DNA of 36,097 nucleotides from Bacteroidaceae bacterium (lineage in GTDB: Bacteria > Bacteroidota > Bacteroidia > Bacteroidales > Bacteroidaceae). The stretch is taken from contig JAFUYM010000059.1 of assembly GCA_017470525.1 (NCBI GenBank), positions 1-36,097 on the forward strand, given 5' to 3'. Positions 23,194 through 30,278 of this stretch are shown piece by piece (positions within the stretch are counted from its first letter, which is position 1; each line of letters opens with the position of its first letter). The notes beneath the pieces are model-generated. The model worked only from the letters and a program-made list of their open reading frames with translations. It was not told where the DNA came from and did not search any database. The translations under genes and the position numbers were made by a program.

Positions 23194-24869
23194 CTCTCAC
23201 CTTGCTTCTTCGCATCGTTCTCACGAATCTCCACACGGCGGATTTTGCCCGAATGGGTCTTGGGCAATTCATCTACAAATTCTACAACACGTGGGTATTT
23301 GTAGGGGGCGGTGGTCTTCTTCACGTGGTCTTGCAACTCCTTCACCAACTCCTCTCCTGCCTTGTCTTTCCATTCCTTGCCCAACACGATGGTTGCCTTC
23401 ACCACCATGCCACGAATATCGTCGGGCACACCTGTGATGGCGCACTCCACCACGGCAGGGTGGGTCATCAACGCACTTTCCACCTCGAAAGGACCAATCC
23501 TATAGCCCGACGACTTAATCACGTCGTCAGCACGTCCCACAAACCAGAAATAACCATCCTCATCTTTGTAGGCAAGGTCGCCCGTGAAGTAGAAGCCGTC
23601 GTGCCAAGCCTTTTGGGTTGCCTCGGGATTGCGATAATATTCGCAACACAAACCGATAGGCTTCCTGCGGTCAGTGCGGAGGGCGATTTGTCCTTCTTCA
23701 CCCACGCCAGCCTCCGTCAGGTCAGATTTCAGCAGGTGGATGTCATATTGTGGCATTGGCTTGCCCATCGAACCTGGCTTGGTCTTCATCCATGGTGTTG
23801 TGGCTATCAGACACGTTCCTTCACTCTGTCCGAACCCTTCTTTAATCTCCAGTCCTGTGATTTCAAGGAACTTGTCATAGACAGCCGAGTTCAATGCCTC
23901 GCCAGCCGTCGTCACATGCTCCAACGAACTGAGATCGAAACGGCTCAAGTCTTCCCGAATCATGAAACGGTAAATCGTCGGAGGGGCACAGAAACTGGTG
24001 ATGCGGTACTGTCCCACCTTCTCCAGAATGTCGGCAGCCTTGAACTTTTCATGGTCATACACAAAGAGGGTGGCACCAGCAATCCATTGCCCATACATCT
24101 TTCCCCACGTTGCCTTTGCCCATCCCGTGTCAGCCACCGTGAGGTGGAGACTGCCCATGTGCAGGTCGTGCCAAAAAGCACCTGTGCCGATATGTCCGAT
24201 TGGATAGGTGTGGTCGTGTATTGCCATTTTGGGCTGACCGTTTGTGCCTGATGTGAAGTACATGAGCAGATAGTCGGACGATTTCGTCACACGTTCTCTC
24301 TTATATTCGGATGCAACCCGTACACCAGCCTTGAAGTCTTCCCATCCTTCGGGCACAATAGGACCGATGCTGATGCGGTGTTTCAGGGCAGGGAACTCAG
24401 CATGTGCTTCGTTGATGTGTTGCAAAATCTCAGGGTCGCCAGTGGCTACAATCGCCTTCACGCCCGCAGCCTTTATACGATACACAATATCCTTCTTTGT
24501 CAGCAAGAAAGAGGCAGGGATAGCCACCGCGCCAATCTTATGCAGTGCCAGCATTGTGAGCCAAAACTGGTAGCGGCGCTTCATGATCAGCATCACGAAG
24601 TCGCCTTTTCCAATGCCCAGCGAGAGCAGATAACTCGCCACTTTATTGGATTCACGGCGTATGTCAGCAAAGGTGAATCTGCGTTCGATGCCCTTGTCGT
24701 TGCACCACAGCAGTGCCAAACGGTCGGGTGTTTCTTCTGCCCACACGTCCATCACGTCGTAGGCAAAATTGAAGTTTTCGGGAATCACAAACTCAAAGTT
24801 CTTCTCGAAATCCTCTTGTGAAGTGAAGGTTGACTTTTTCAGGAACCTGTCAAGCATTGGGTTGGTCAT
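23190..24869 (-). CDS. AMP-forming acyl-CoA synthetase
   Basis: 559 residues from the ATG at 24869 (MTNPMLDRFLKK); the longer open frame upstream is untranslated leader. Adenylate-forming enzyme motifs: phosphate loop YFTSGTNGQPK (204-214), with N where T is usual; a substrate-side motif KEGFGQSEGT; YFTGDLAYKDEDGYFWFVGR; and the C-terminal catalytic lysine in KTHSGKIRR. It activates a carboxylate with ATP and CoA. Its place at the head of an operon with a 2-oxoacid:ferredoxin oxidoreductase suggests it makes or recycles the acyl-CoA partner of that enzyme. Substrate chain is unknown; medium or branched-chain and aryl acids are all possible. Confidence 0.93.
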   Translation of the reverse strand: MTNPMLDRFLKKSTFTSQEDFEKNFEFVIPENFNFAYDVMDVWAEETPDRLALLWCNDKGIERRFTFADIRRESNKVASYLLSLGIGKGDFVMLIMKRRYQFWLTMLALHKIGAVAIPASFLLTKKDIVYRIKAAGVKAIVATGDPEILQHINEAHAEFPALKHRISIGPIVPEGWEDFKAGVRVASEYKRERVTKSSDYLLMYFTSGTNGQPKMAIHDHTYPIGHIGTGAFWHDLHMGSLHLTVADTGWAKATWGKMYGQWIAGATLFVYDHEKFKAADILEKVGQYRITSFCAPPTIYRFMIREDLSRFDLSSLEHVTTAGEALNSAVYDKFLEITGLEIKEGFGQSEGTCLIATTPWMKTKPGSMGKPMPQYDIHLLKSDLTEAGVGEEGQIALRTDRRKPIGLCCEYYRNPEATQKAWHDGFYFTGDLAYKDEDGYFWFVGRADDVIKSSGYRIGPFEVESALMTHPAVVECAITGVPDDIRGMVVKATIVLGKEWKDKAGEELVKELQDHVKKTTAPYKYPRVVEFVDELPKTHSGKIRRVEIRENDAKKQGER

Positions 24870-24953
24870 ATTCGGTCTCTTTCTGTTTGCGTCAGGCAGA
24901 GCGCGCACACATATAATATAATAATATGTTTTTGGAAGTGTTTGACAGTGCCT

Positions 24954-24982
24954 AAAAAATGCACACTCTATCAAAGAGGTGC
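24954..24982 (-). terminator. Attenuator-like hairpin and T tract in the leader of the acyl-CoA synthetase operon
   Basis: On the minus strand, GCAC-CTCT pairs with AGAG-(T)-GTGC around a 5-nt loop (24961-24982), with one bulged base, and TTTTTT follows almost at once (plus-strand A at 24954-24959). It lies about 8-35 nt after the predicted transcription start, inside the 5' leader of the operon, and shares its right arm with the terminator at 25088-25120. Confidence 0.6.
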
Positions 24983-24994
24983 CGTTTTCGGGTT

Positions 24995-25026
24995 CAAAAT
25001 TACCAACAAATTGCGGTTTGAACAAA
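24995..25026 (-). promoter_or_regulatory. Promoter of the acyl-CoA synthetase/2-oxoacid oxidoreductase operon
   Basis: On the minus strand, TTTG (25023-25026), a 20-bp spacer, then TAATTTTG (24995-25002) fit the Bacteroidetes consensus closely. Transcription should begin near 24990, leaving a leader of about 120 nt with a hairpin. Confidence 0.75.
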
Positions 25027-25049
25027 TAAAAAAGCCGTAAAAATGAGCA

Positions 25050-25080
25050 TTTTACACACACTTTTGGAATGTGTGTAAAA
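25050..25080. repeat. 11-bp inverted repeat upstream of the operon promoter
   Basis: TTTTACACACA (25050-25060) and its complement at 25070-25080 form a perfect stem with a 9-nt loop. It lies about 25 bp upstream of the -33 element, where an activator or repressor site could sit. It shares the ACAC/GTGT words with the two nearby hairpins. Confidence 0.65.
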
Positions 25081-25087
25081 AACATAG

Positions 25088-25120
25088 AAAAAAAATGCAC
25101 ACCTCAAAAAAAGATGTGCA
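25088..25120 (-). terminator. Intrinsic terminator of the peptidase/kinase operon
   Basis: Read on the minus strand, TGCACATCTT pairs with GAGGTGTGCA (two G-T pairs) around a T loop, and eight T follow (plus-strand A at 25088-25095). It lies 72 bp past the kinase stop at 25192. Confidence 0.85.
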
Positions 25121-25191
25121 AAGGGTGGGGTTTGTAGGCGACGAATGGAAGAATCAATCATCCTCATAGAACAACGCCCTCGTTGGTTGCC

Positions 25192-26343
25192 TCAGAAGTT
25201 GGCTCTTATTTCCCGCTGTGTTCGGTTCTGGAAGAAGGAAACATGCAGTGGAATTGTAAACGTGACGGATGTTCCTATATCGAGTTCGCTATCTACCTTG
25301 ATGGTACCGTTCCACAGTTCTACGAGTCCTCTCACCACACTCATCCCCAATCCTGTGCCAGGAATGAAAGTGTTGCCTTTGTAGAAACGGTCGAAGACGT
25401 GGTGAATCGTGTCTGACGACATGCCTGCTCCGGTATCTTGGATGGTGATAACGGCATCTTCACTGCTCTTGTGGCAATAAACATCGATGGAACCGTGTTC
25501 GGTATATTTGCAGGAATTGTCCAATATCTGTTTCATCACCAAAGCAATTTTCTTCTCGTCGCCATGCAGGATAATGGGCACTTCGGTATGGTGATAACTC
25601 ATTTCCACTCCTGGCTTTCTCATCGGTTTGGCATCTTCCACAGTCTTCTCCAGCAACACATTGATATCGACCAGATTGCGTCGGAGTTCCACTTCGTTGG
25701 CTTCCAGTTTCGACAGTTCAATCACGTCTTCTATAATCTGCAGCAACAGTGTTCCGCTTGTCTGAATGGCACCCAGACACTGCATGCGCTCCTCGATGGT
25801 GCTGCTATGTGCCATGATGGTGGAGAAACCGAGGATGGAGTTCAGTGGTGTACGGAACTCATGTGTCATGTTGGCAAGGAAGTTGGTCTTAATCAAGTTT
25901 GCCTGCTCTGCCTTTCGCTGTGCATTCAGCATCACCGTTTCAGCCTCTTTCCTCTCCTGAATGATGGTGGCGCATCCCACAGCCTTCAGTGCCTGTCCGT
26001 TCTTGTCTTTCTCTTTCGCGATGATGTTGATTTCCACCCAGACAGGGGTTTGCCGTTCTCCCATCTTCATTTTCATCTCCATATTGGCACGTGTTGCCAT
26101 GCCATTCTTGATGCGGCTGTAGATTCCCAGCATTTCCTCGCGGAAATCGGGTAGGATAGAACTGATGAACTGCTCGAAACTCTGTTCGTGTATCAACTCC
26201 CCTTGTGTATATACCGTGTCGATATAGGACAAGTTTGACATGATGACATTTTGCTGAAAATCAAACTTCCACGGGATGGTGTTGAGCGAATGCAGCACCT
26301 CATCCATGTGGTTTTCGGTAAAAAAGTCTTGTAGTTTCTTCAT
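25192..26343 (-). CDS. Sensor histidine kinase (PAS-like + HisKA + HATPase)
   Basis: 383 residues with no membrane segment, so a cytoplasmic sensor. About 20-130 is a PAS-like domain (IPWKFDFQQNVIMSNLS, then VWVEINIIAKEKDKNG). The dimerisation domain has the phospho-accepting His161 in NMTHEFRTPLNSILGF. The ATPase domain has an N-box with DNSCKYT (Asn275), DTGAGM and GTGLGM. No receiver domain is attached and no response regulator is adjacent, so it is an orphan kinase. It starts 3 bp after the M61 peptidase stop and is co-transcribed with it. Confidence 0.93.
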   Translation of the reverse strand: MKKLQDFFTENHMDEVLHSLNTIPWKFDFQQNVIMSNLSYIDTVYTQGELIHEQSFEQFISSILPDFREEMLGIYSRIKNGMATRANMEMKMKMGERQTPVWVEINIIAKEKDKNGQALKAVGCATIIQERKEAETVMLNAQRKAEQANLIKTNFLANMTHEFRTPLNSILGFSTIMAHSSTIEERMQCLGAIQTSGTLLLQIIEDVIELSKLEANEVELRRNLVDINVLLEKTVEDAKPMRKPGVEMSYHHTEVPIILHGDEKKIALVMKQILDNSCKYTEHGSIDVYCHKSSEDAVITIQDTGAGMSSDTIHHVFDRFYKGNTFIPGTGLGMSVVRGLVELWNGTIKVDSELDIGTSVTFTIPLHVSFFQNRTQREIRANF

Positions 26344-26346
26344 TGA

Positions 26347-27927
26347 TTATTCCCCAAAGATTTGCTGGCGTAATTTCTTCTGTTGTTTGGTGGGCTTGTC
26401 CACCATGTTCATTTGCCAAGTCTGATGGTCGATGGTCAGTCCCACAGGCGCGAGCATGGCGTCGTAGTCAATCTCGTCGGTGGTGTCCACCAATCGGCGT
26501 AAGTTGCTGATAGTTCTTTCTGCTTCTGTTTCATTCGATGCTTTGCCATGTTGGGAAGTGACCGTTGCCACTTCTAATGCACACTGCCAAAATTCTTCTT
26601 CCGTGAATCCTCTACCCAGTTCTTGGTCGTAGCGGTTGTAGAGCAGACGCATCAGGTCGTCGAGGCTCTGTTCTCCGTTGGTCACACGGCGCAGTTCGAT
26701 GTCGAAGAGCAGTCCCATGACGGGTCCTTTCACATAGTAGGAGATTCGCACGTCGTTACTGTTTTCGTCGTGGTTGAAGAAGTTGAGCCAAATGTCATAA
26801 CTGCTTTGGCGCAGCGACATGTGGTGATGCCCCTCCTGTGTTTCCGTGTTGTGGATGTATTCAGAGTACATGCTCAGTTGCTTCTGGGCATCAATCAGTC
26901 CTGCCTGTCGGAGAATCTGTGCTGAATAGTAGCAAGTGAAGCCCTCGCTCACCCACAGCAGGGGAGTGAACACCTCGCGGTCGTAGTCGAAAGGTCCCAG
27001 TTCAATCGGGCGGATGTGCTTCACGTTGTAGAGGTGGAAATACTCATGTGCCGCAAAGTCTAGGTATTCAATGTAAGCATCCCTTGAGGGGAAGTTGAAC
27101 GTCCCTTCCGTATAGCATGCTTGCGAGTTCAGATGCTCCAACCCACCAGGTCCCTGACCAAGATGGATGAGGCAGTAGTTGTCGTAAGGAATGTGCTGCA
27201 TGATGCCAGTGGTGGCAGTGACAATCTTCTTGAAGTCCTCCTTGAAGGTTGACGTTTCATAACCGATAGGCGATTCCAGCGCAAATTCAAAAGGATGTCC
27301 CTCATGTTCAAACTTATCTACCAAATGGTTGCCGAGCAGGATGGGGGAGTCGTACAGCACATCGAAGTCGGGAGCATAATACCAGGTCTTGCCATCGTTC
27401 CCTCGTGCAGGTGCAGTCTTCATGCCTGTGGAAACACTTTTCCAGTTGCTGGGCATCTCAAAGCAGATATAGGCAGGCTTTTCCTTTTGCCCCTCCACAT
27501 GCATGAACACGCCATTTGGGGCAATGAAAGCAGCATAACTCTCCACACGGCATTCTGCCACACTTCTGGCTGTGGCGAAGATGCGATAGGTTGCCTTGAT
27601 GGTTTTTGTCCCTTTGCTGTTCACCACCCAGCCATTCTTGCCTTGCTTCTTCCAGGTCAAAGCCTTTCCCTCCTGGTCGGTGGCGGCAAAGTCGGTCAGA
27701 TGTTTCGGAAAATCCACAATCAGGTAATATCCTGGCGCCCATACAGGCATTTTCAGTGTGATGTCTTCGTCAATGATACTCCCGTCCGCAGGGGTGCAGG
27801 TCATATCTACATGGATGTATTTGCCGATAGTGTCAATCCGCACAACAAACGTAGATGTGATGTCCTTTGCCACACAGGCCACAAAGACCATCATCAGAAA
27901 AGTGATTAAAATAGTCAGTCGTTTCAT
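26347..27927 (-). CDS. M61-family (glycyl aminopeptidase-like) metallopeptidase
   Basis: 526 residues from the ATG at 27927 (MKRLTILITF); an upstream in-frame extension overlaps the promoter. The signal sequence contains VFVACVA, so either signal peptidase I or lipidation at Cys18 is possible. It has an N-terminal beta-sandwich, then a zinc-metallopeptidase domain with GGLEHLNS (about 261-268), HEYFH (294-298, two zinc ligands and catalytic Glu) and a downstream zinc glutamate candidate in WVSEGF (Glu328). The C-terminal PDZ domain common in M61 enzymes appears to be missing, since the protein ends soon after the helical domain. Probably periplasmic or surface peptide processing. Confidence 0.93.
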   Translation of the reverse strand: MKRLTILITFLMMVFVACVAKDITSTFVVRIDTIGKYIHVDMTCTPADGSIIDEDITLKMPVWAPGYYLIVDFPKHLTDFAATDQEGKALTWKKQGKNGWVVNSKGTKTIKATYRIFATARSVAECRVESYAAFIAPNGVFMHVEGQKEKPAYICFEMPSNWKSVSTGMKTAPARGNDGKTWYYAPDFDVLYDSPILLGNHLVDKFEHEGHPFEFALESPIGYETSTFKEDFKKIVTATTGIMQHIPYDNYCLIHLGQGPGGLEHLNSQACYTEGTFNFPSRDAYIEYLDFAAHEYFHLYNVKHIRPIELGPFDYDREVFTPLLWVSEGFTCYYSAQILRQAGLIDAQKQLSMYSEYIHNTETQEGHHHMSLRQSSYDIWLNFFNHDENSNDVRISYYVKGPVMGLLFDIELRRVTNGEQSLDDLMRLLYNRYDQELGRGFTEEEFWQCALEVATVTSQHGKASNETEAERTISNLRRLVDTTDEIDYDAMLAPVGLTIDHQTWQMNMVDKPTKQQKKLRQQIFGE

Positions 27928-27954
27928 GTAGTATAAGTAATGTAATTCAACGTG

Positions 27955-27962
27955 CAAAGATA
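27955..27962 (-). promoter_or_regulatory. -7 box (TATCTTTG) of the M61 peptidase gene
   Basis: TATCTTTGC on the minus strand, 28 bp upstream of the ATG at 27927, placing the start of transcription about 24 nt before it. No TTTG is found at the expected -33 distance. Confidence 0.6.
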
Positions 27963-28079
27963 CTGAAAAACTAAAAACTAACCGCTAAAAACGACAATTA
28001 AATATGAGTTTTGTGAAAAATAATAGACAAATATAACTTAAACTTTTGGTTTTTGGCTGTTGGTTTTTAAGTTTTTCAG

Positions 28080-28087
28080 TATCTTTG
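28080..28087 (+). promoter_or_regulatory. -7 box (TATCTTTG) of the potassium-channel gene
   Basis: TATCTTTG ends 4 bp before the ATG at 28092. With the usual distance from this box to the start of transcription, the mRNA would begin at or next to the start codon. TTTG at 28052-28055 lies 24 bp upstream of the box, a little further than usual. Confidence 0.6.
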
Positions 28088-28091
28088 CGAC

Positions 28092-28919
28092 ATGAAAAAG
28101 TTAATTGCACTACTGAAAGATAAGCCGCGCCTTTATAACATCGTGGCAAATTCCGACACGCCAGCCGGAAAAATCTTTGACATAGCGGTGATGGTTGCCA
28201 TCGTTCTTAGCCTCATTGTCGCCTTTGTTGAGACCAAACCTGCTGTGGTCGGGCGGTTCAAGGACGTGCTTACCGTCCTTGAGTATGTCCTCACCTTCTT
28301 CTTCACCATCGAATACATCCTGCGCCTCTACTGCTCGCCCAGCCGCAAGGAATATGCGTTGAGTTTCTTTGGCATCATCGACCTGGTGGCGACACTTCCG
28401 CTCTATCTCTCCTTCATACCGTACCTGTCGAGTGCGCGTTACTTTTTCATTCTGCGTGTGTTCCGGCTCATCCGCATTTTCCGAGTGCTCAAACTCTTCT
28501 CCTTCATCAACGAAGGTTACCTGCTCCTTCAGAGCATCAAAATGAGTCTCAGGAAAATCGCCGTCTATTTCCTTTTTGTGCTCATTCTGGTCACCATCCT
28601 TGGCACTCTCATGTTTATGGTCGAGGGAGGACAGCCAGGCACTCAGTTCACCGACATTGGCACCAGCATCTATTGGGCGATTGTCACCCTCACCACGGTT
28701 GGATATGGCGACATCACCCCGGTCACTCTCGTGGGGCGTTTCCTGTCGGGAGTGGTCATGATACTCGGTTACACCATCATCGCTGTGCCCACAGGTATCG
28801 TGTCCGCCACCATGATTGACGAAACCAAAAGGAAAGGCAAGAACGGACGGTGCCCCCGATGCAACGAGAAGACCGACCTGAAAGCCAACTACTGCAAGCA
28901 TTGTGGAGAAAGACTCTGA
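28092..28919 (+). CDS. Voltage-gated potassium-channel-like protein with C-terminal zinc ribbon
   Basis: 275 residues with six membrane segments. S1 is about 28-48, S2 60-80, S3 92-112, and S4 120-137 with spaced arginines (LRVFRLIRIFRVLKL). S5, a pore helix and the selectivity filter TVGYGD (202-207) follow, then S6 to about 240. After S6 the chain has a short basic linker and a CxxC...CxxC zinc ribbon (Cys254, 257, 268, 271) instead of a cyclic-nucleotide or RCK domain. It should conduct K+ across the inner membrane. The gating role of the ribbon is unknown. The phosphopantetheinyl transferase gene follows after 45 bp. Confidence 0.93.
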   Translation: MKKLIALLKDKPRLYNIVANSDTPAGKIFDIAVMVAIVLSLIVAFVETKPAVVGRFKDVLTVLEYVLTFFFTIEYILRLYCSPSRKEYALSFFGIIDLVATLPLYLSFIPYLSSARYFFILRVFRLIRIFRVLKLFSFINEGYLLLQSIKMSLRKIAVYFLFVLILVTILGTLMFMVEGGQPGTQFTDIGTSIYWAIVTLTTVGYGDITPVTLVGRFLSGVVMILGYTIIAVPTGIVSATMIDETKRKGKNGRCPRCNEKTDLKANYCKHCGERL

Positions 28920-28964
28920 TGATTCATCATTGATAATTCATAACAGCCCAGCGGCTTGTGAACC

Positions 28965-29555
28965 ATGAGTTATAAATTGTTTGTACGAGACGATATTGGG
29001 AGCATCACTTCTGAACAGTTGGAGCAAGCCATAGCCTCCCTGCCCGAATGGCGTCGGGAGAAAGCCCTGCGCTTCAAGTTTGAGCAGGGGCGGAAAGAGT
29101 GTGCCGTTGCCTATCTGCTGCTTTGCAAAGCATTGAAAGAGGGCTTCGGCATTGATGAGCAGCCCCATTTTTCCATAGGAGAGCATGGCAAACCCTCTTT
29201 GGTGGAGCATCCCGAGATTCATTTTAATGTGAGCCATTGCAAGAAAGCCGTGGCATGTGTAGTGTCTTCCGAAGCGGTAGGTGTGGATGTTGAGTGCATC
29301 GGACGTTACAACGAAGCCCTTGCCCGCCATGTTCTCAATGACAAAGAGTATGCCCAGGTGTGTCAATCCTCTAACCCTCAGTTACTTTTCACCTCATATT
29401 GGACACAGAAAGAAGCCATCGTCAAACTCACAGGACGTGGCATCGACGACGACCTCAAGAACCTTCTTCTGAACTATCCCCAAGTGTCGCTCCACACCGA
29501 AACCCATCCCGAAAAGGGCTATGTTCTTACAGTGGCGACATGGAAAACTCCTTGA
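28965..29555 (+). CDS. 4'-phosphopantetheinyl transferase (Sfp/AcpS superfamily)
   Basis: 196 residues. It transfers 4'-phosphopantetheine from CoA to a serine of a carrier protein. Visible signatures: PSLVEHPEIHFNVSHCKKAV, the Mg-binding VGVDVE (Asp108, Glu110), and the second motif YWTQKEAIVKLTGRG (Trp146, Lys149, Glu150). It is nearer the Sfp type than AcpS by length and motif order. No carrier protein, polyketide or peptide synthetase gene is nearby, so its partner is encoded elsewhere. Confidence 0.93.
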   Translation: MSYKLFVRDDIGSITSEQLEQAIASLPEWRREKALRFKFEQGRKECAVAYLLLCKALKEGFGIDEQPHFSIGEHGKPSLVEHPEIHFNVSHCKKAVACVVSSEAVGVDVECIGRYNEALARHVLNDKEYAQVCQSSNPQLLFTSYWTQKEAIVKLTGRGIDDDLKNLLLNYPQVSLHTETHPEKGYVLTVATWKTP

Positions 29556-29649
29556 AATAGGGCTAATGGGGTGGTGGTTGTAGATGCAAAGCCAGAAAGG
29601 GAGAAAGATGCAAACAGAAACGTATGTCTGATACCCTCTTTCACACCCC

Positions 29650-29724
29650 CTCAATCGCACTGCTCCAGTCCGACACGTCGGACTGGAGCAGTGCGGTTCA
29701 TCGGACTGGAGCAGTCCGATTGAG
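29650..29724. repeat. Double-hairpin repeat element, copy B (inverted relative to copy A)
   Basis: A perfect 18-bp stem (29656-29673 with 29678-29695, loop CACG) is built from CGCACTGCTCCAGTCCGA and its complement. A 19-bp palindrome TCGGACTGGAGCAGTCCGA follows at 29701-29719, the same word as in copy A. Outer arms CTCAAT (29650-29655) and ATTGAG (29719-29724) could enclose both. The order of large and small hairpin is reversed compared with copy A, and a G-rich tract follows at 29736. Confidence 0.85.
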
Positions 29725-29749
29725 AGGTTGTGGAAGGGGGCATATCAAA

Positions 29750-29779
29750 TTATTGCTGTGTTTTAGCGGACAGCAATAA
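29750..29779 (+). terminator. Hairpin downstream of the phosphopantetheinyl transferase gene
   Basis: TTATTGCTGT (29750-29759) and ACAGCAATAA (29770-29779) form a perfect 10-bp stem with a 10-nt loop. A T run follows about 10 bp later, so termination is plausible but not textbook. Confidence 0.6.
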
Positions 29780-30005
29780 ATATTTATGTTTTTTTGTGAG
29801 AATAATTGGAGTTTAACGTGGTAAAGTGACAAAATGCAAGAGTTGTTCCTTCCTTTTTACGCCATTATCGTTTACAAAACACTGTACCGATATCTATGAA
29901 CCCCCGCAACCATAGCCTTCACACATAGTCGCCCATAATCTTCATGCTCTTTCTTCCGTTGCTTTGAACAATCCTCGTAACCTCTATTTGCTGCTTTACA
30001 GAACT
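29780..30005. other. Gene-free stretch between the terminator and the 23-bp array
   Basis: About 225 bp without a gene I can support. A minus-strand frame from about 30017 down to a TAA near 29870 is open for roughly 50 codons but has no start at its head and no recognisable motif. It could be a remnant. No promoter or RNA gene was recognised. Confidence 0.5.
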
Positions 30006-30174
30006 TCTGAAGACTTTGGTTTGATTATAGAAATAGGTTTAGTTTGATTATAGAAATAGGTTTGGCTTGAATACACAGAAATATAATCAAGCCAAATTGA
30101 AAGTTGTATTCAAGCCAAATTTTGAGGTGTAATCAGGCTAAATGAATTTGAGTAGTCAGGCTGACTATTGAAGT
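30006..30174. repeat. Seven-unit array with 23-bp period, three units inverted and four direct
   Basis: Core 11-bp words start at 30018, 30041 and 30064 (GGTTTGATTAT, AGTTTGATTAT, GGCTTGAATAC). In the opposite orientation they start at 30083, 30106, 30129 and 30152 (ATAATCAAGCC, GTATTCAAGCC, GTAATCAGGCT, GTAGTCAGGCT). Spacing within each half is exactly 23 bp, and 8 bp separate the halves. Conservation extends a few bases past the core (AAA after GCC) and then decays. The outermost unit of each half is the most diverged. Confidence 0.85.
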
Positions 30175-30209
30175 GGAATAGGGTGGTAGATGAAGGTGGA
30201 AACACAAGA

Positions 30210-30250
30210 AATGCCTCCAGACAGTAGGGGAAGGAATGTCTGGAGGCATT
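30210..30250 (-). terminator. Terminator hairpin of formate-tetrahydrofolate ligase
   Basis: AATGCCTCCAGACA (30210-30223) and its complement at 30237-30250 form a perfect 14-bp stem with a 13-nt loop. It lies 28 bp past the stop at 30279 on the minus strand and is followed there by T-rich sequence. Confidence 0.75.
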
Positions 30251-30278
30251 GAGTTTGGGCTGATAGCCGCATGGAAAA

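Larger units (their letters stand above)
27954..28088. repeat. Divergent promoter region with mirror-image arms of about 38 bp
   Basis: GCAAAGATACTGAAAAAC (27954-27971) is exactly repeated in inverted form at 28071-28088. The similarity continues inward, imperfectly, to 27991 and 28050 (AAAAACTAACCGCTAAAAA against AAAAACCAACAGCCAAAAA). Each outer end is the -7 box of the gene on that side. The 58 bp between the arms are AT-rich. Confidence 0.85.

Noticed and set aside
29870-30017. Minus-strand open stretch of about 50 codons upstream of the 23-bp array
   Set aside because: No start codon near its head, no recognisable motif, and it enters the repeat array; at most a decayed remnant.
30006-30174. 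CRISPR array
   Set aside because: Units abut without unique spacers, orientation flips in the middle, and no cas gene is present.
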